This document shows positions 1-6,929 of a DNA stretch of 10,766 nucleotides, piece after piece. The notes beneath the pieces are model-generated. The model was not told where the DNA came from. It was given only the letters and a program-made list of their open reading frames with translations, and did not search any database. Each line of letters opens with the position of its first letter. The first letter of the stretch is position 1. The position numbers were made by a program, and so were the translations under genes. The DNA is from a bacterium (GTDB lineage Bacteria > Zhuqueibacterota > Zhuqueibacteria > Residuimicrobiales > Residuimicrobiaceae): positions 1-10,766 of the forward strand of contig JAAYTV010000514.1 in NCBI GenBank assembly GCA_012523655.1, written 5' to 3'.

Positions 1-428
1 TCGCTGACGGACTCTTGGTTCAACGTAACGAGATCCGCGTTGTGCAGCATCAGCACGTCGAGATAATCCGTCTGCAGGGCGGCGAGACTCTTCTGCAACG
101 AGCGCCGAATGGCGGCGGAGGCCCCTGCTTTCACAGTGCCGCTGTCCGGCGAAACAGGCAGGCTGCATTTTGAGCAAAGGATGACCTGCTCCCTCCTGTC
201 TTTGAAAGCCTTGCCCATGAGCTCTTCACTTCGGCCGTAGGCCCGGGCGGTATCGAAAAAAGTGATGCCCAGCTCCAGGGCCTGATGCAAAAGATGGATC
301 GATTCAGCCTCGCTCGGCATATCGGCCGATGATCGCACACCGATGCCGTACGGCAGGCCGATCTCCACACCGCCGAAGGAAATTTCAGAAACCGGTATCT
401 CGGTTCTTCCAAGACGTCTCTGTTTCAT
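1..428 (-). CDS. Aldo/keto reductase, N-terminal 142 residues (cut by window edge)
   Basis: NAD(P)H-dependent reductase or dehydrogenase of sugar aldehydes or ketones, probably cytosolic. Reading back from position 428, the protein begins MKQRRLGRTEIPVSEISFGG, the usual opening of the family. All four catalytic residues are present: Asp59 and Tyr64 in FFDTARAYGRSEELMG, Lys87 in LCSKC and His129 in LMLHNAD. The C-terminal half of the barrel lies beyond the edge. The start at 428 is chosen because GGAAGGG sits 4 nt upstream and the family N-terminus begins there. It lies 31 bp after the transporter stop codon, so it is probably the last visible gene of the same operon. About 20 extra residues after the first strand (positions 21-40) are longer than in minimal family members. 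The family is certain; the substrate is not. By context it may interconvert a sugar acid, keto-sugar or polyol in the pathway. Confidence 0.9.
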   Translation of the reverse strand, partial: MKQRRLGRTEIPVSEISFGGVEIGLPYGIGVRSSADMPSEAESIHLLHQALELGITFFDTARAYGRSEELMGKAFKDRREQVILCSKCSLPVSPDSGTVKAGASAAIRRSLQKSLAALQTDYLDVLMLHNADLVTLNQESVS

Positions 429-459
429 CGCACCCTTCCATTCATGACAGCGCTCCTTA
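425..459 (-). promoter_or_regulatory. Two stacked ribosome binding sites with a 6-residue minicistron before the reductase
   Basis: Between the transporter stop and the reductase start there is AAGGAG (458-453), then 7 nt, then an ATG at 445. That ATG opens a six-codon frame (MNGRVR) whose TGA overlaps the reductase ATG as ATGA (428-425). A second SD-like sequence, GGAAGGG (439-433), lies inside the minicistron and serves the reductase ATG. The arrangement is seen directly. That it couples translation by re-initiation is inference, and it may be chance. Confidence 0.3.
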
Positions 460-1962
460 TCACAGCGGCTTGGCCTCTTCTTTCTTAAAAAAGAAAACAC
501 TGAGAAGCCAACAGGCCGCGATGCCGGCGATGAAAGAGCTGGGGATGATCCACAGGAAAGAGATAGTGATGGAAAACAGTTCGTAGGAATAGCTGATCAA
601 CGCCGCCGTCGCACCGCTGAACAGCGTTCCGATGAATACAGCCGTCGGCTTGGCGCGCGGGATGAACATGGCCATGAAAAATGGCACAAAGAGCGGCGCG
701 GTAAGCAGATTGATGGTTTTATAGGTCATCTCCAGCAGATTGCCCTTGATGGACCCGATCCCCAGGCTCGTCAACACCACCACCAGGCCAATGAGCACAG
801 AGATCCACTTGGCCAGCGTCACCTGTTTCTTTTCGTTCAACGGCTGTCGGCGGAACACCAGCACAAAATCTTTGATGATCACCAGACAGGAAGAGTTGAT
901 GCCTGATGAAAGGCTGGACATGGCGGCGGCAAACAGGGCGGCCAGCACCAAACCGGACACTCCGACCGGCAGGCCTGCCACGATAAAATGAGGAAACAGT
1001 CGGTCCGCTGCACTGATTAGAGTATGGCCCGATGGAATCAGTAAAGTGTTCTTTTGAAAAAACGCCATGACCGACAATCCCAAAGTCGCCAGCAGTACAA
1101 ACACAAGGACATTGGAGATGACATGGCTGAGATACATCCTCTGCGCTGCTTTGGTGTCGCGCGTCGCCAGATAACGCTGAATGGCCATTTGATCAGAGCC
1201 GGCGGTGCATACGTGCCAGCCGAACATAGACAGACTGGCTGTTAAAAAACTGACGCGGGTTTGGGTGTCAAAGAAAACCCAATTCTGCCAATGTTCCGGC
1301 CAATGAGCGGGGATGATGGCGGCGGCGCCGCCCAAATCGGATACAATGATCAGGATAGCCAGAATCGAGCCGCCGAAAAGCACAAAGGTTTGGATCACAT
1401 CGGTCAACACTACGCCGCGCAGCCCGCCGAACGACGTGTAGGTGATGGTGATCACGCCCATCATGAGGCTGACCCACCGAGCGGTTTCCACCGGCCACCC
1501 CATGATCGGCACGATCACCTTGTCCGCCAACATGTAAATGATCACCGCCATCCAGACCAAGCGCATGACTAAAAAATAAATGGAGGCCAGAAGGCGGTTT
1601 TTCAATCCCAGCCTGAGCTCCAGCAACTCATAGGCGCTGGAGATTTTCAATTTCATGATATAGGGTATAAAGAAAATCGCCACGACAAGGTAAATAAAAG
1701 GAAAGGCGGCCAGAAAAGACCACATCATCGGCCCGTTTTTCACCATTTCGCCGGGCATGGACAGATAGGACACGGTGCTGAACATCGTGGCGAAAAAAGA
1801 GAGGCCCACGCGCCAGGAGGTCATCTTTCGGCCTCCGAGCATATAGTCGTCGGTGTTTTTATTGCGGCGGGAAAAATAGAAACCGATGGCCAGCATGACG
1901 GCAAAGTAAGCGAGTAAAACAATCCAATCCCAGGCCTGCAGTGCGATTCTTTCTGTCGTCAT
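460..1962 (-). CDS. Sodium:solute symporter (SSS family), complete, 500 aa
   Basis: Inner-membrane Na+-coupled transporter with the LeuT-type fold, predicted to import the substrate of this operon. Many hydrophobic segments are visible from about residue 13 to 492, with a short charged tail (FFKKEEAKPL). Family marks include YMLGGRKMTSW at 40-50, the SSS signature GGLRGVVLTDVIQ at 179-191, SDQMAIQRYLATRD at 256-269, and the serine-rich Na+-site helix AALFAAAMSSLSSG at 341-354. The length fits SGLT-like sugar symporters. The start at 1962 has GGGAGG a few nt upstream and lies 12 bp after the kinase stop. It is distinct from the other SSS protein at the high-coordinate end, since the C-terminal regions do not resemble each other. 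Substrate cannot be read from sequence. The kinase and nagA neighbours suggest an amino sugar, N-acyl sugar or related polyol. Confidence 0.93.
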   Translation of the reverse strand: MTTERIALQAWDWIVLLAYFAVMLAIGFYFSRRNKNTDDYMLGGRKMTSWRVGLSFFATMFSTVSYLSMPGEMVKNGPMMWSFLAAFPFIYLVVAIFFIPYIMKLKISSAYELLELRLGLKNRLLASIYFLVMRLVWMAVIIYMLADKVIVPIMGWPVETARWVSLMMGVITITYTSFGGLRGVVLTDVIQTFVLFGGSILAILIIVSDLGGAAAIIPAHWPEHWQNWVFFDTQTRVSFLTASLSMFGWHVCTAGSDQMAIQRYLATRDTKAAQRMYLSHVISNVLVFVLLATLGLSVMAFFQKNTLLIPSGHTLISAADRLFPHFIVAGLPVGVSGLVLAALFAAAMSSLSSGINSSCLVIIKDFVLVFRRQPLNEKKQVTLAKWISVLIGLVVVLTSLGIGSIKGNLLEMTYKTINLLTAPLFVPFFMAMFIPRAKPTAVFIGTLFSGATAALISYSYELFSITISFLWIIPSSFIAGIAACWLLSVFFFKKEEAKPL

Positions 1963-1974
1963 TCATCCTCCCGG

Positions 1975-3387
1975 TTACTGGGACATTGCCTGATACCAGC
2001 GTTGATACCGATCATGTCGCTCCGGATCCGGAACATACCTTTTGTTCAACTTGATCCACTGTCGAGTGGCGCTGGACAGATCCACAAACCAACCAGCGGC
2101 AACAGCAGCCAGCATGGCTGCGCCCATGGCCGCGGGCGCCCGGCCTTGGCTTGTCACATACTCCAATCCGGAGAGATCCGCCTTGATCTGCAGCCACAGC
2201 TCGCTCTCCGCCCCGCCGCCGGTGGCCACCACTCTCTCCGGCGCAGCGTCCGCAGAAAATCGTTCGATCAATCTTTTGCTGCTGAGGGCCGTGGATTCCA
2301 ACAGGGCGCGATAGAAATGACCATGGCGATGCAGGGCTTTCTTGTGCAGAAATCCATCGAGACCGGGATAACTGCAGGCTTGCGGGCGGGCGAGCAATCC
2401 CTCGCTGCCGATGGGAACCGTCGATGCCTGTTGCTCCAGTGCCGCCAGAGTGAAACCGGCTGCATGGTTCTGCTGATACCACTCTAAACCGGCCGCGCCG
2501 TTGCCGTCAAAGACCAGCTGAAAAAAGCGGCCCGGCTTGAAATCAACGCCGGTACAGGCATCCTGAAAAGGATGAAAAGCCGGAATGGTTCTCACGCAGG
2601 CCAGCACGGTTCCGCAGGACTCGCTCATATCCGCAATCACGTCCAGACCGGCGCCGAGGCCGGCCATGTGATGATCGAGACTGCCGATCACCAGGGGAAT
2701 GCCGGCTGTCAGTCCCAGCAGGGCTGCGCCCCGGCGGCTGACCCCGCCTGCTGGAGAGCCGGGCCGTAAAGGTCTGGGGAGCGCTACGGATCCCAAATCC
2801 ACAATCGATCTTAACCATTCCAGTCGATGGATGTCCAATAGACCGAGCAGCGAAGCGGTGCCCATGTCGCTGACTGTTTCACCGGTCAAACAGAACGTAA
2901 AATAGTCCGACAGGGTCAGCAGATGACGGGCCCGCGACCAAAGAGCGGCATGATGTTGCTGAAACCAGAGGATCTTGGCAAGGCAGAACTGGTGATTGCA
3001 GTGGACGCCCAGTCCAGTCCGTTCAAGGAACAGCTCTTGGTCGAAGAGATGATCGACGGCCGGATTGTCACGGGCGCGCTCATCGCACCATAGAATCAGG
3101 GGCGTTAATGGCTCGTGCGCTCGATCCAGCAGAATAAAGCTGTTCGCCTGCGAGGCGTACGAAACCGCCTTGATGCAATCGCAGGAGGCATTCGCTTGAT
3201 AACAGGCTAGCTGCACTCCTTCGCGCAACAGGTGCCAGAATCGATCCACCGGGAGTTCAGCGCGCGTACCATCGCCGTTGTCCTTGGTCACCTTCGCTCG
3301 GCTCAAGCCGCAAAGCCTGCCCTGAGCATCGAATAATCCCAGTTTGAAATAGCTGGTGCCAAGATCAACACCGAGGACCAGATCCAT
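1975..3387 (-). CDS. FGGY-family carbohydrate kinase, 470 aa
   Basis: ATP-dependent sugar or polyol kinase of the xylulokinase/glycerol kinase family, cytosolic. The N-terminal phosphate loop is LGVDLGTSYFKLGLFD (5-20). LWCDERA (99-105) is a family mark of domain I. The likely catalytic base is Asp238 in GSLDHHMAGLGAG (235-247), and the adenosine/phosphate-2 motif ATGGGAES is at 388-395. The open frame runs upstream to 3978, but that extension lies inside the preceding hydrolase gene and looks like an antisense-type Arg/Ser/Cys-rich translation. The start at 3387 gives the normal N-terminus and has GAGGG 7 nt upstream. The gene overlaps the hydrolase by 23 nt, a sign of coupled translation. 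The length is slightly below the usual 480-520. With no ROK-type GlcNAc kinase present, this is the only candidate to phosphorylate the imported sugar. The exact substrate is unknown. Confidence 0.92.
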   Translation of the reverse strand: MDLVLGVDLGTSYFKLGLFDAQGRLCGLSRAKVTKDNGDGTRAELPVDRFWHLLREGVQLACYQANASCDCIKAVSYASQANSFILLDRAHEPLTPLILWCDERARDNPAVDHLFDQELFLERTGLGVHCNHQFCLAKILWFQQHHAALWSRARHLLTLSDYFTFCLTGETVSDMGTASLLGLLDIHRLEWLRSIVDLGSVALPRPLRPGSPAGGVSRRGAALLGLTAGIPLVIGSLDHHMAGLGAGLDVIADMSESCGTVLACVRTIPAFHPFQDACTGVDFKPGRFFQLVFDGNGAAGLEWYQQNHAAGFTLAALEQQASTVPIGSEGLLARPQACSYPGLDGFLHKKALHRHGHFYRALLESTALSSKRLIERFSADAAPERVVATGGGAESELWLQIKADLSGLEYVTSQGRAPAAMGAAMLAAVAAGWFVDLSSATRQWIKLNKRYVPDPERHDRYQRWYQAMSQ

Positions 3388-4711
3388 GGGACATCCCTCG
3401 GATGAGCAGGCTTTTGGTTTCGTCCACCAGCAGCTGGCCGCTGATATGGCTGAACAACGCATTAGACGCCTCATATCCTCCGGCCGCTGCGGCCTCCGCT
3501 GTGACGATATAACCCTGCAACTCGCCGTTGGCCAGGGAGATGACGAACGTGCGTGCAAAAGCCTGCTTGATCTGCAACGCATACTCAACAAACAATTCGC
3601 CGGGCCAGGCCACCCATGTCCAGGGTCCGATTTTAAAAATCTGAATCTCTGCCGGCAGGCAGTTGCGAACCGCTGCCGCCACCTTTCCTTCCTGCTCAGC
3701 CAAAGCGAGGCTCCATGTCTCCTCTGCGCCGAACCAGTCGCACTCTGCAGTGCGTATTGCCTGTCTGTCCGCCTTCTCGCTGCGCAAACGTTCCAGTCTG
3801 GCGGCCGCCTGGTCCAGGGCGGACTGGGCGGCAGCGACTGGAGGAAAAGGTTTTCTCGGCAGACCGATCTCACTGCGCAGGCACTGCAGACAGGGATCGC
3901 TGACATACACGATGTCGGAGGAGACCGCCCGCTCAACCGCTCGTCCGAGGAGCACGCCCAGCCGTTCCGCCTCGGCAAAGGTGTTGGCCGTCGTCACATG
4001 GCGCGGACTCTGATTGCCGGCAGGTCCGGTATGGTGCAGCACCGGAACCCCGTCGCCTAAAACATGCTCTTGCAGGTACTTTCTCGTCATGCCGGGGAAA
4101 TCGGCGCTGATCAGCGTCGAGTCCTCATGCAGCACCGTGGGATGCATGGAACAGACCAGCATGCAGGCGATAAATTTTTCCTCCAACAACGAGCGGACCA
4201 TCAACACCGGCACTTGATGGTCCGCCGGACCGGAGGGATCACGTCGGTTCGTGCCGATGCCGGTGCTGTCCGCCAAAGCCAGGCCCACTTGCGCCCTGGC
4301 TGCATTCTTACGCGCCTGTTCAGCCGCCCGGCTCATGCGCTCCTGCATGAGGCATATATAATTCTGATCCACCCCCGGCACGGCGTCGTCCCGCTCGTTG
4401 CTGAGATAATCGACGGTGATGGGACCCGAGTGCGTGTGCGTGGCTGAGATGAGCACATTTTCAGGCGCGACGCCTGTGGCCGCTTGAATCTGCTCACGGA
4501 CCGCGCGTGCTATTCGCTTGCTGATGAAAATAATGTCCGTCGCCAGCATCATGAGTTCCACTTTGCCGTCGGCCAGGTAGAGCGCGGAACAAAACAGGGA
4601 ATCATGAACGCCGGTGCTGAAACGCCGGACATGCGGATATCCGTACAGGAACTGGCTATCCTGCGGCGTGATCTCTACCGCCGCTGCGCCGGCCATGAAT
4701 GAAGCGGCCAT
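3365..4711 (-). CDS. Neutral/alkaline ceramidase-fold hydrolase, no signal peptide, 448 aa
   Basis: Resembles the N-terminal catalytic domain of neutral/alkaline non-lysosomal ceramidases, zinc amidases that cleave an N-acyl bond. Visible marks are GVHDSLFCSALYL (34-46), THTHSGP with His92 and His94 (91-97), SMHPTVLHED with His190 (188-197), HTGPAGNQSPR (227-237), PGELF with Glu372, and GGYEAS with Tyr413. These match the His, His, Glu, Tyr zinc set of the family by motif. There is no signal peptide and no C-terminal beta domain, unlike secreted ceramidases (usually about 650 residues or more), so it should act in the cytoplasm. Residues 290-345 are Ala/Glu/Arg-rich and probably helical. It starts 1 bp after the upstream stop (TGA-G-ATG). 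An internal Met6 has no SD of its own. By context it may remove an acyl group or open an amide or lactam in a small amino-sugar-like substrate; that role is inference. Confidence 0.82.
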   Translation of the reverse strand: MAASFMAGAAAVEITPQDSQFLYGYPHVRRFSTGVHDSLFCSALYLADGKVELMMLATDIIFISKRIARAVREQIQAATGVAPENVLISATHTHSGPITVDYLSNERDDAVPGVDQNYICLMQERMSRAAEQARKNAARAQVGLALADSTGIGTNRRDPSGPADHQVPVLMVRSLLEEKFIACMLVCSMHPTVLHEDSTLISADFPGMTRKYLQEHVLGDGVPVLHHTGPAGNQSPRHVTTANTFAEAERLGVLLGRAVERAVSSDIVYVSDPCLQCLRSEIGLPRKPFPPVAAAQSALDQAAARLERLRSEKADRQAIRTAECDWFGAEETWSLALAEQEGKVAAAVRNCLPAEIQIFKIGPWTWVAWPGELFVEYALQIKQAFARTFVISLANGELQGYIVTAEAAAAGGYEASNALFSHISGQLLVDETKSLLIRGMSHGSGPRC

Positions 4712-4712
4712 C

Positions 4713-5648
4713 TCAATACCCTTTATCCCAATGCGGTTCGATGTTCTGGGCGATGGTTTCGCTGACGATGCAGTCGGTTTCCAGCAGCTGATGGATGGAA
4801 GAAGGCACTCTCGGCGTCACCGGACCGTGCAGCACCAGCCGCGAGATCATGCGCTGCCAGGACGTTGCGGTATTGTGCACTGACAGGGTGTGCATTTCCA
4901 TGCGCGCTTTGGAGGCGATCACCTCAGCCGGGCCGATGGTTGCAGCCTTGGGCGGCACCAAAGCCAGGTCTCCGCTCATGCCAAAGCTGCCGTGTAGGGA
5001 ATTCTGCGCCAGGGTGAAAGGACTCAGGGTGACGATGCGCGGCCCCATTTTTTTCCACTCCTCCAACGGCGCATCGAATTCAGGCGCATCGGGCTCGATA
5101 AAAGCCAAGTGGCCGGTCCAGCCCGGCCCGCTGTAACAAATATCCGCACCGCCCATGTCGGCGATCATTTGACCGTAATAACGAATGTTTTTATTGGTGG
5201 GCGCTTTGAAATTGGATTTCGGCGGCCGCAGCGCCTTGTCGATCTGAAAATAAAAATTGTGCATCAGGGCATAGGTAAAACTCTGGGGCCAGGATTCCGG
5301 AGCCAGGCGGCCGTTCTCATCCGCATATTCATCCATGGCGAACACGTACAAATTCCTGCAGTTCACCTTCCATTGATTGATCAGATAAGCCACTTTACGG
5401 TATAACGGCACCGGGTTCGGCAGGATCAGCACTATCTTTCTTGCCTCATCCGCCGCCTGTTTGATGCGGAAAAACATATCGCTGATGAAAATGAAATCCG
5501 CTTCATCATCCTTGACAATGCGGATTCTGAACTTGGGATTGGGATGCCGGGTGAGTTGCTCCCTTTTGATCTTGCGCACTCGTTCCAACACCGCTTTGTC
5601 TCGGAAAGGAACCCATTGGGAAGGACTATATGTGAATTTCTCCGCCAT
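4713..5648 (-). CDS. Divergent glucosamine-6-phosphate deaminase/isomerase-like (NagB family), 311 aa
   Basis: Fold relative of NagB, which converts glucosamine-6-phosphate to fructose-6-phosphate and ammonia. Matches to E. coli NagB include VFAMDEY at 102-108 (Asp106 equals Asp72), GPGWTGHLAFIEP at 174-186 (His180 equals His143, Glu185 equals Glu148), ALVPPKAATIGPAEV at 229-243, and Lys247 (equals Lys208). Three conserved elements are missing: the LPTGGTP phosphate loop reads LPNPVP (76-81), Asp141 of the triad is Thr178, and Arg172 of ANSR is Leu218 in QNSL. About 35-40 extra N-terminal residues precede the Rossmann-like core (normal family length is near 266). The start at 5648 follows GGGAGAG by 5 nt and lies 12 bp after the nagA stop. 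It probably acts on the product of the deacetylase, but the altered pocket means classical GlcN6P deaminase activity should not be assumed. It could be an isomerase, a lactonase-like enzyme or a binding protein. Confidence 0.85.
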   Translation of the reverse strand: MAEKFTYSPSQWVPFRDKAVLERVRKIKREQLTRHPNPKFRIRIVKDDEADFIFISDMFFRIKQAADEARKIVLILPNPVPLYRKVAYLINQWKVNCRNLYVFAMDEYADENGRLAPESWPQSFTYALMHNFYFQIDKALRPPKSNFKAPTNKNIRYYGQMIADMGGADICYSGPGWTGHLAFIEPDAPEFDAPLEEWKKMGPRIVTLSPFTLAQNSLHGSFGMSGDLALVPPKAATIGPAEVIASKARMEMHTLSVHNTATSWQRMISRLVLHGPVTPRVPSSIHQLLETDCIVSETIAQNIEPHWDKGY

Positions 5649-5660
5649 GACGACTCTCCC

Positions 5661-6830
5661 TTATCGTTTTTCGTACACCAGATTGCCTTGTAGATAGGTG
5701 GCGATGCAGTGAAAATCTGCATTTAATACCGCCAAGTCCGCCTTTTTGCCCGGCGCGATGCTTCCGGTCTCGGCGGCGATTTTCAGAATCCGAGCCGGAT
5801 TGGTGGATGTGTATCTGGCGGCGTGAATCGGATCCACGGCGCACCGCTGCACCAGATTGGCAAAAGCCCGATTCATGGTCAGAACACTGCCGGCCAAGCC
5901 GCCGTCCCATTTTCCTCCGCACAGCCGGGCCACTCCGTTGCTGATGCGGTAGGGCGCGCCGTTCGGAAAAGCGTACATTCCGTCCTCCAGGCCTGCGCCA
6001 TACAGACTGTCCGTGACGGCGATAAATCGGTGAGGCCCCAGCACCCGGGCGGCGATTTTGATGATCTCCGGCGCCACGTGATGCAGGTCGCAGATCAGCT
6101 CACAGGTGAGCGCATCCTCGACCAGAATATGCTCGATCAATCCAGCCTGCAACACACCCGGCTCTTTTTCGCCTGAGGGCATAAAGGCGTTAAACAGGTG
6201 CACCACGTGCGCAAGCCCGGCTTTTACGAACGCGTGCAGTTGCTCCCCGCCGGCCACAGAATGGCCGAGGCTGGCCACCACTCCATGCGAAGTAAGAAAA
6301 CGGATGAGCTCCAGGCCGTTTTCCAACTCTGGAGAAAAAGTCACGATCTTTAACATCTCACCGATCCGCTCTACATAGATCGCAGCTTCAGACAGCGTGA
6401 TCGGCCTCCGGGTGGACAGCGCCATGGCGCCCGAGCTCACTGGATTGATGAACGGGCCTTCCAGATGCACGCCCAGCAGCCTGGCTGCACGGCCTTTGAC
6501 CTTGCGCGCCGCTTCGGCCGTGCTGACGCCCAACTGAACATATTGATCCACGGACATGGCCGCTCCGGTAGGCAGCAGACCCGTAGTTCCGTACCGTATC
6601 GCCTCATACGCCATGCCGGCAAGACCCTGCTCGTCCACCGGCTCGTAGGGGCCGATGCCGTGGGTGTGCAGATCGATAAACCCGGGCACGATCCAATCAT
6701 CGCCGTAATCGATGACGCGAACGGCATCCGGCGCCTGCGCACAAACCTGATGCACCCGGCCGTCCTTCACCACCACACAGCCGTCGATCATTTCATCGGG
6801 AGTGACGATATGTCCTTTAAGAGCAAACAT
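5661..6830 (-). CDS. nagA: N-acetylglucosamine-6-phosphate deacetylase (NagA), 389 aa
   Basis: Cytosolic metal-dependent amidohydrolase that removes acetate from GlcNAc-6-phosphate. The TIM barrel lies between small N- and C-terminal beta-sandwich parts. Motifs in order: PGFIDLHTHG (49-58, His55 and His57), HLEGPF (122-127, metal ligand Glu124), GHS (His190), HLFNAF (His211), CDLHH (His251, substrate binding in E. coli), VTDS (catalytic Asp274), GGLAGSVLTM (310-319) and PGKKADLAVLNADF (360-373). The HxH pair favours the two-metal type seen in Bacillus and Thermotoga rather than the E. coli type. The E. coli phosphate-binding Arg227 (GREPG) is Lys222 here (EKEPG). Length is normal. The start at 6830 has AAGGA 8 nt upstream. 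It is separated by 99 bp from the dehydrogenase stop and by 12 bp from the next gene. Family assignment is firm. The substrate could be GlcNAc-6-P or another phosphorylated N-acetyl amino sugar. Confidence 0.88.
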   Translation of the reverse strand: MFALKGHIVTPDEMIDGCVVVKDGRVHQVCAQAPDAVRVIDYGDDWIVPGFIDLHTHGIGPYEPVDEQGLAGMAYEAIRYGTTGLLPTGAAMSVDQYVQLGVSTAEAARKVKGRAARLLGVHLEGPFINPVSSGAMALSTRRPITLSEAAIYVERIGEMLKIVTFSPELENGLELIRFLTSHGVVASLGHSVAGGEQLHAFVKAGLAHVVHLFNAFMPSGEKEPGVLQAGLIEHILVEDALTCELICDLHHVAPEIIKIAARVLGPHRFIAVTDSLYGAGLEDGMYAFPNGAPYRISNGVARLCGGKWDGGLAGSVLTMNRAFANLVQRCAVDPIHAARYTSTNPARILKIAAETGSIAPGKKADLAVLNADFHCIATYLQGNLVYEKR

Positions 6831-6929
6831 GCACCGGATCCTTGCTATCGAGCACGCCGAAATTGGTCCAGCCCCAACCGCATGGAGATGATGAGCCGGG
6901 CGATGAAAAAAATACCTGCTCCTGACGGT

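Noticed and set aside
131..412. 93-residue frame on the minus strand at the low-coordinate end
   Set aside because: It is out of frame with the aldo/keto reductase that starts at 428 and carries the full catalytic tetrad. The 93-residue translation is Arg/Ser-rich noise.
3388..3978. Long N-terminal extension of the FGGY kinase frame
   Set aside because: The extension overlaps the ceramidase-fold gene and does not resemble protein. The family N-terminus begins at the ATG at 3387, which has its own SD.
3356..4060. 234-residue open frame on the plus strand
   Set aside because: Antisense to the ceramidase-fold gene. Cys/Arg/Ser-rich with no recognisable motif or convincing start.
4713..5648. 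Calling the NagB relative nagB outright
   Set aside because: The phosphate loop, Arg172 and Asp141 equivalents are missing, so the classical activity is not supported by the sequence.
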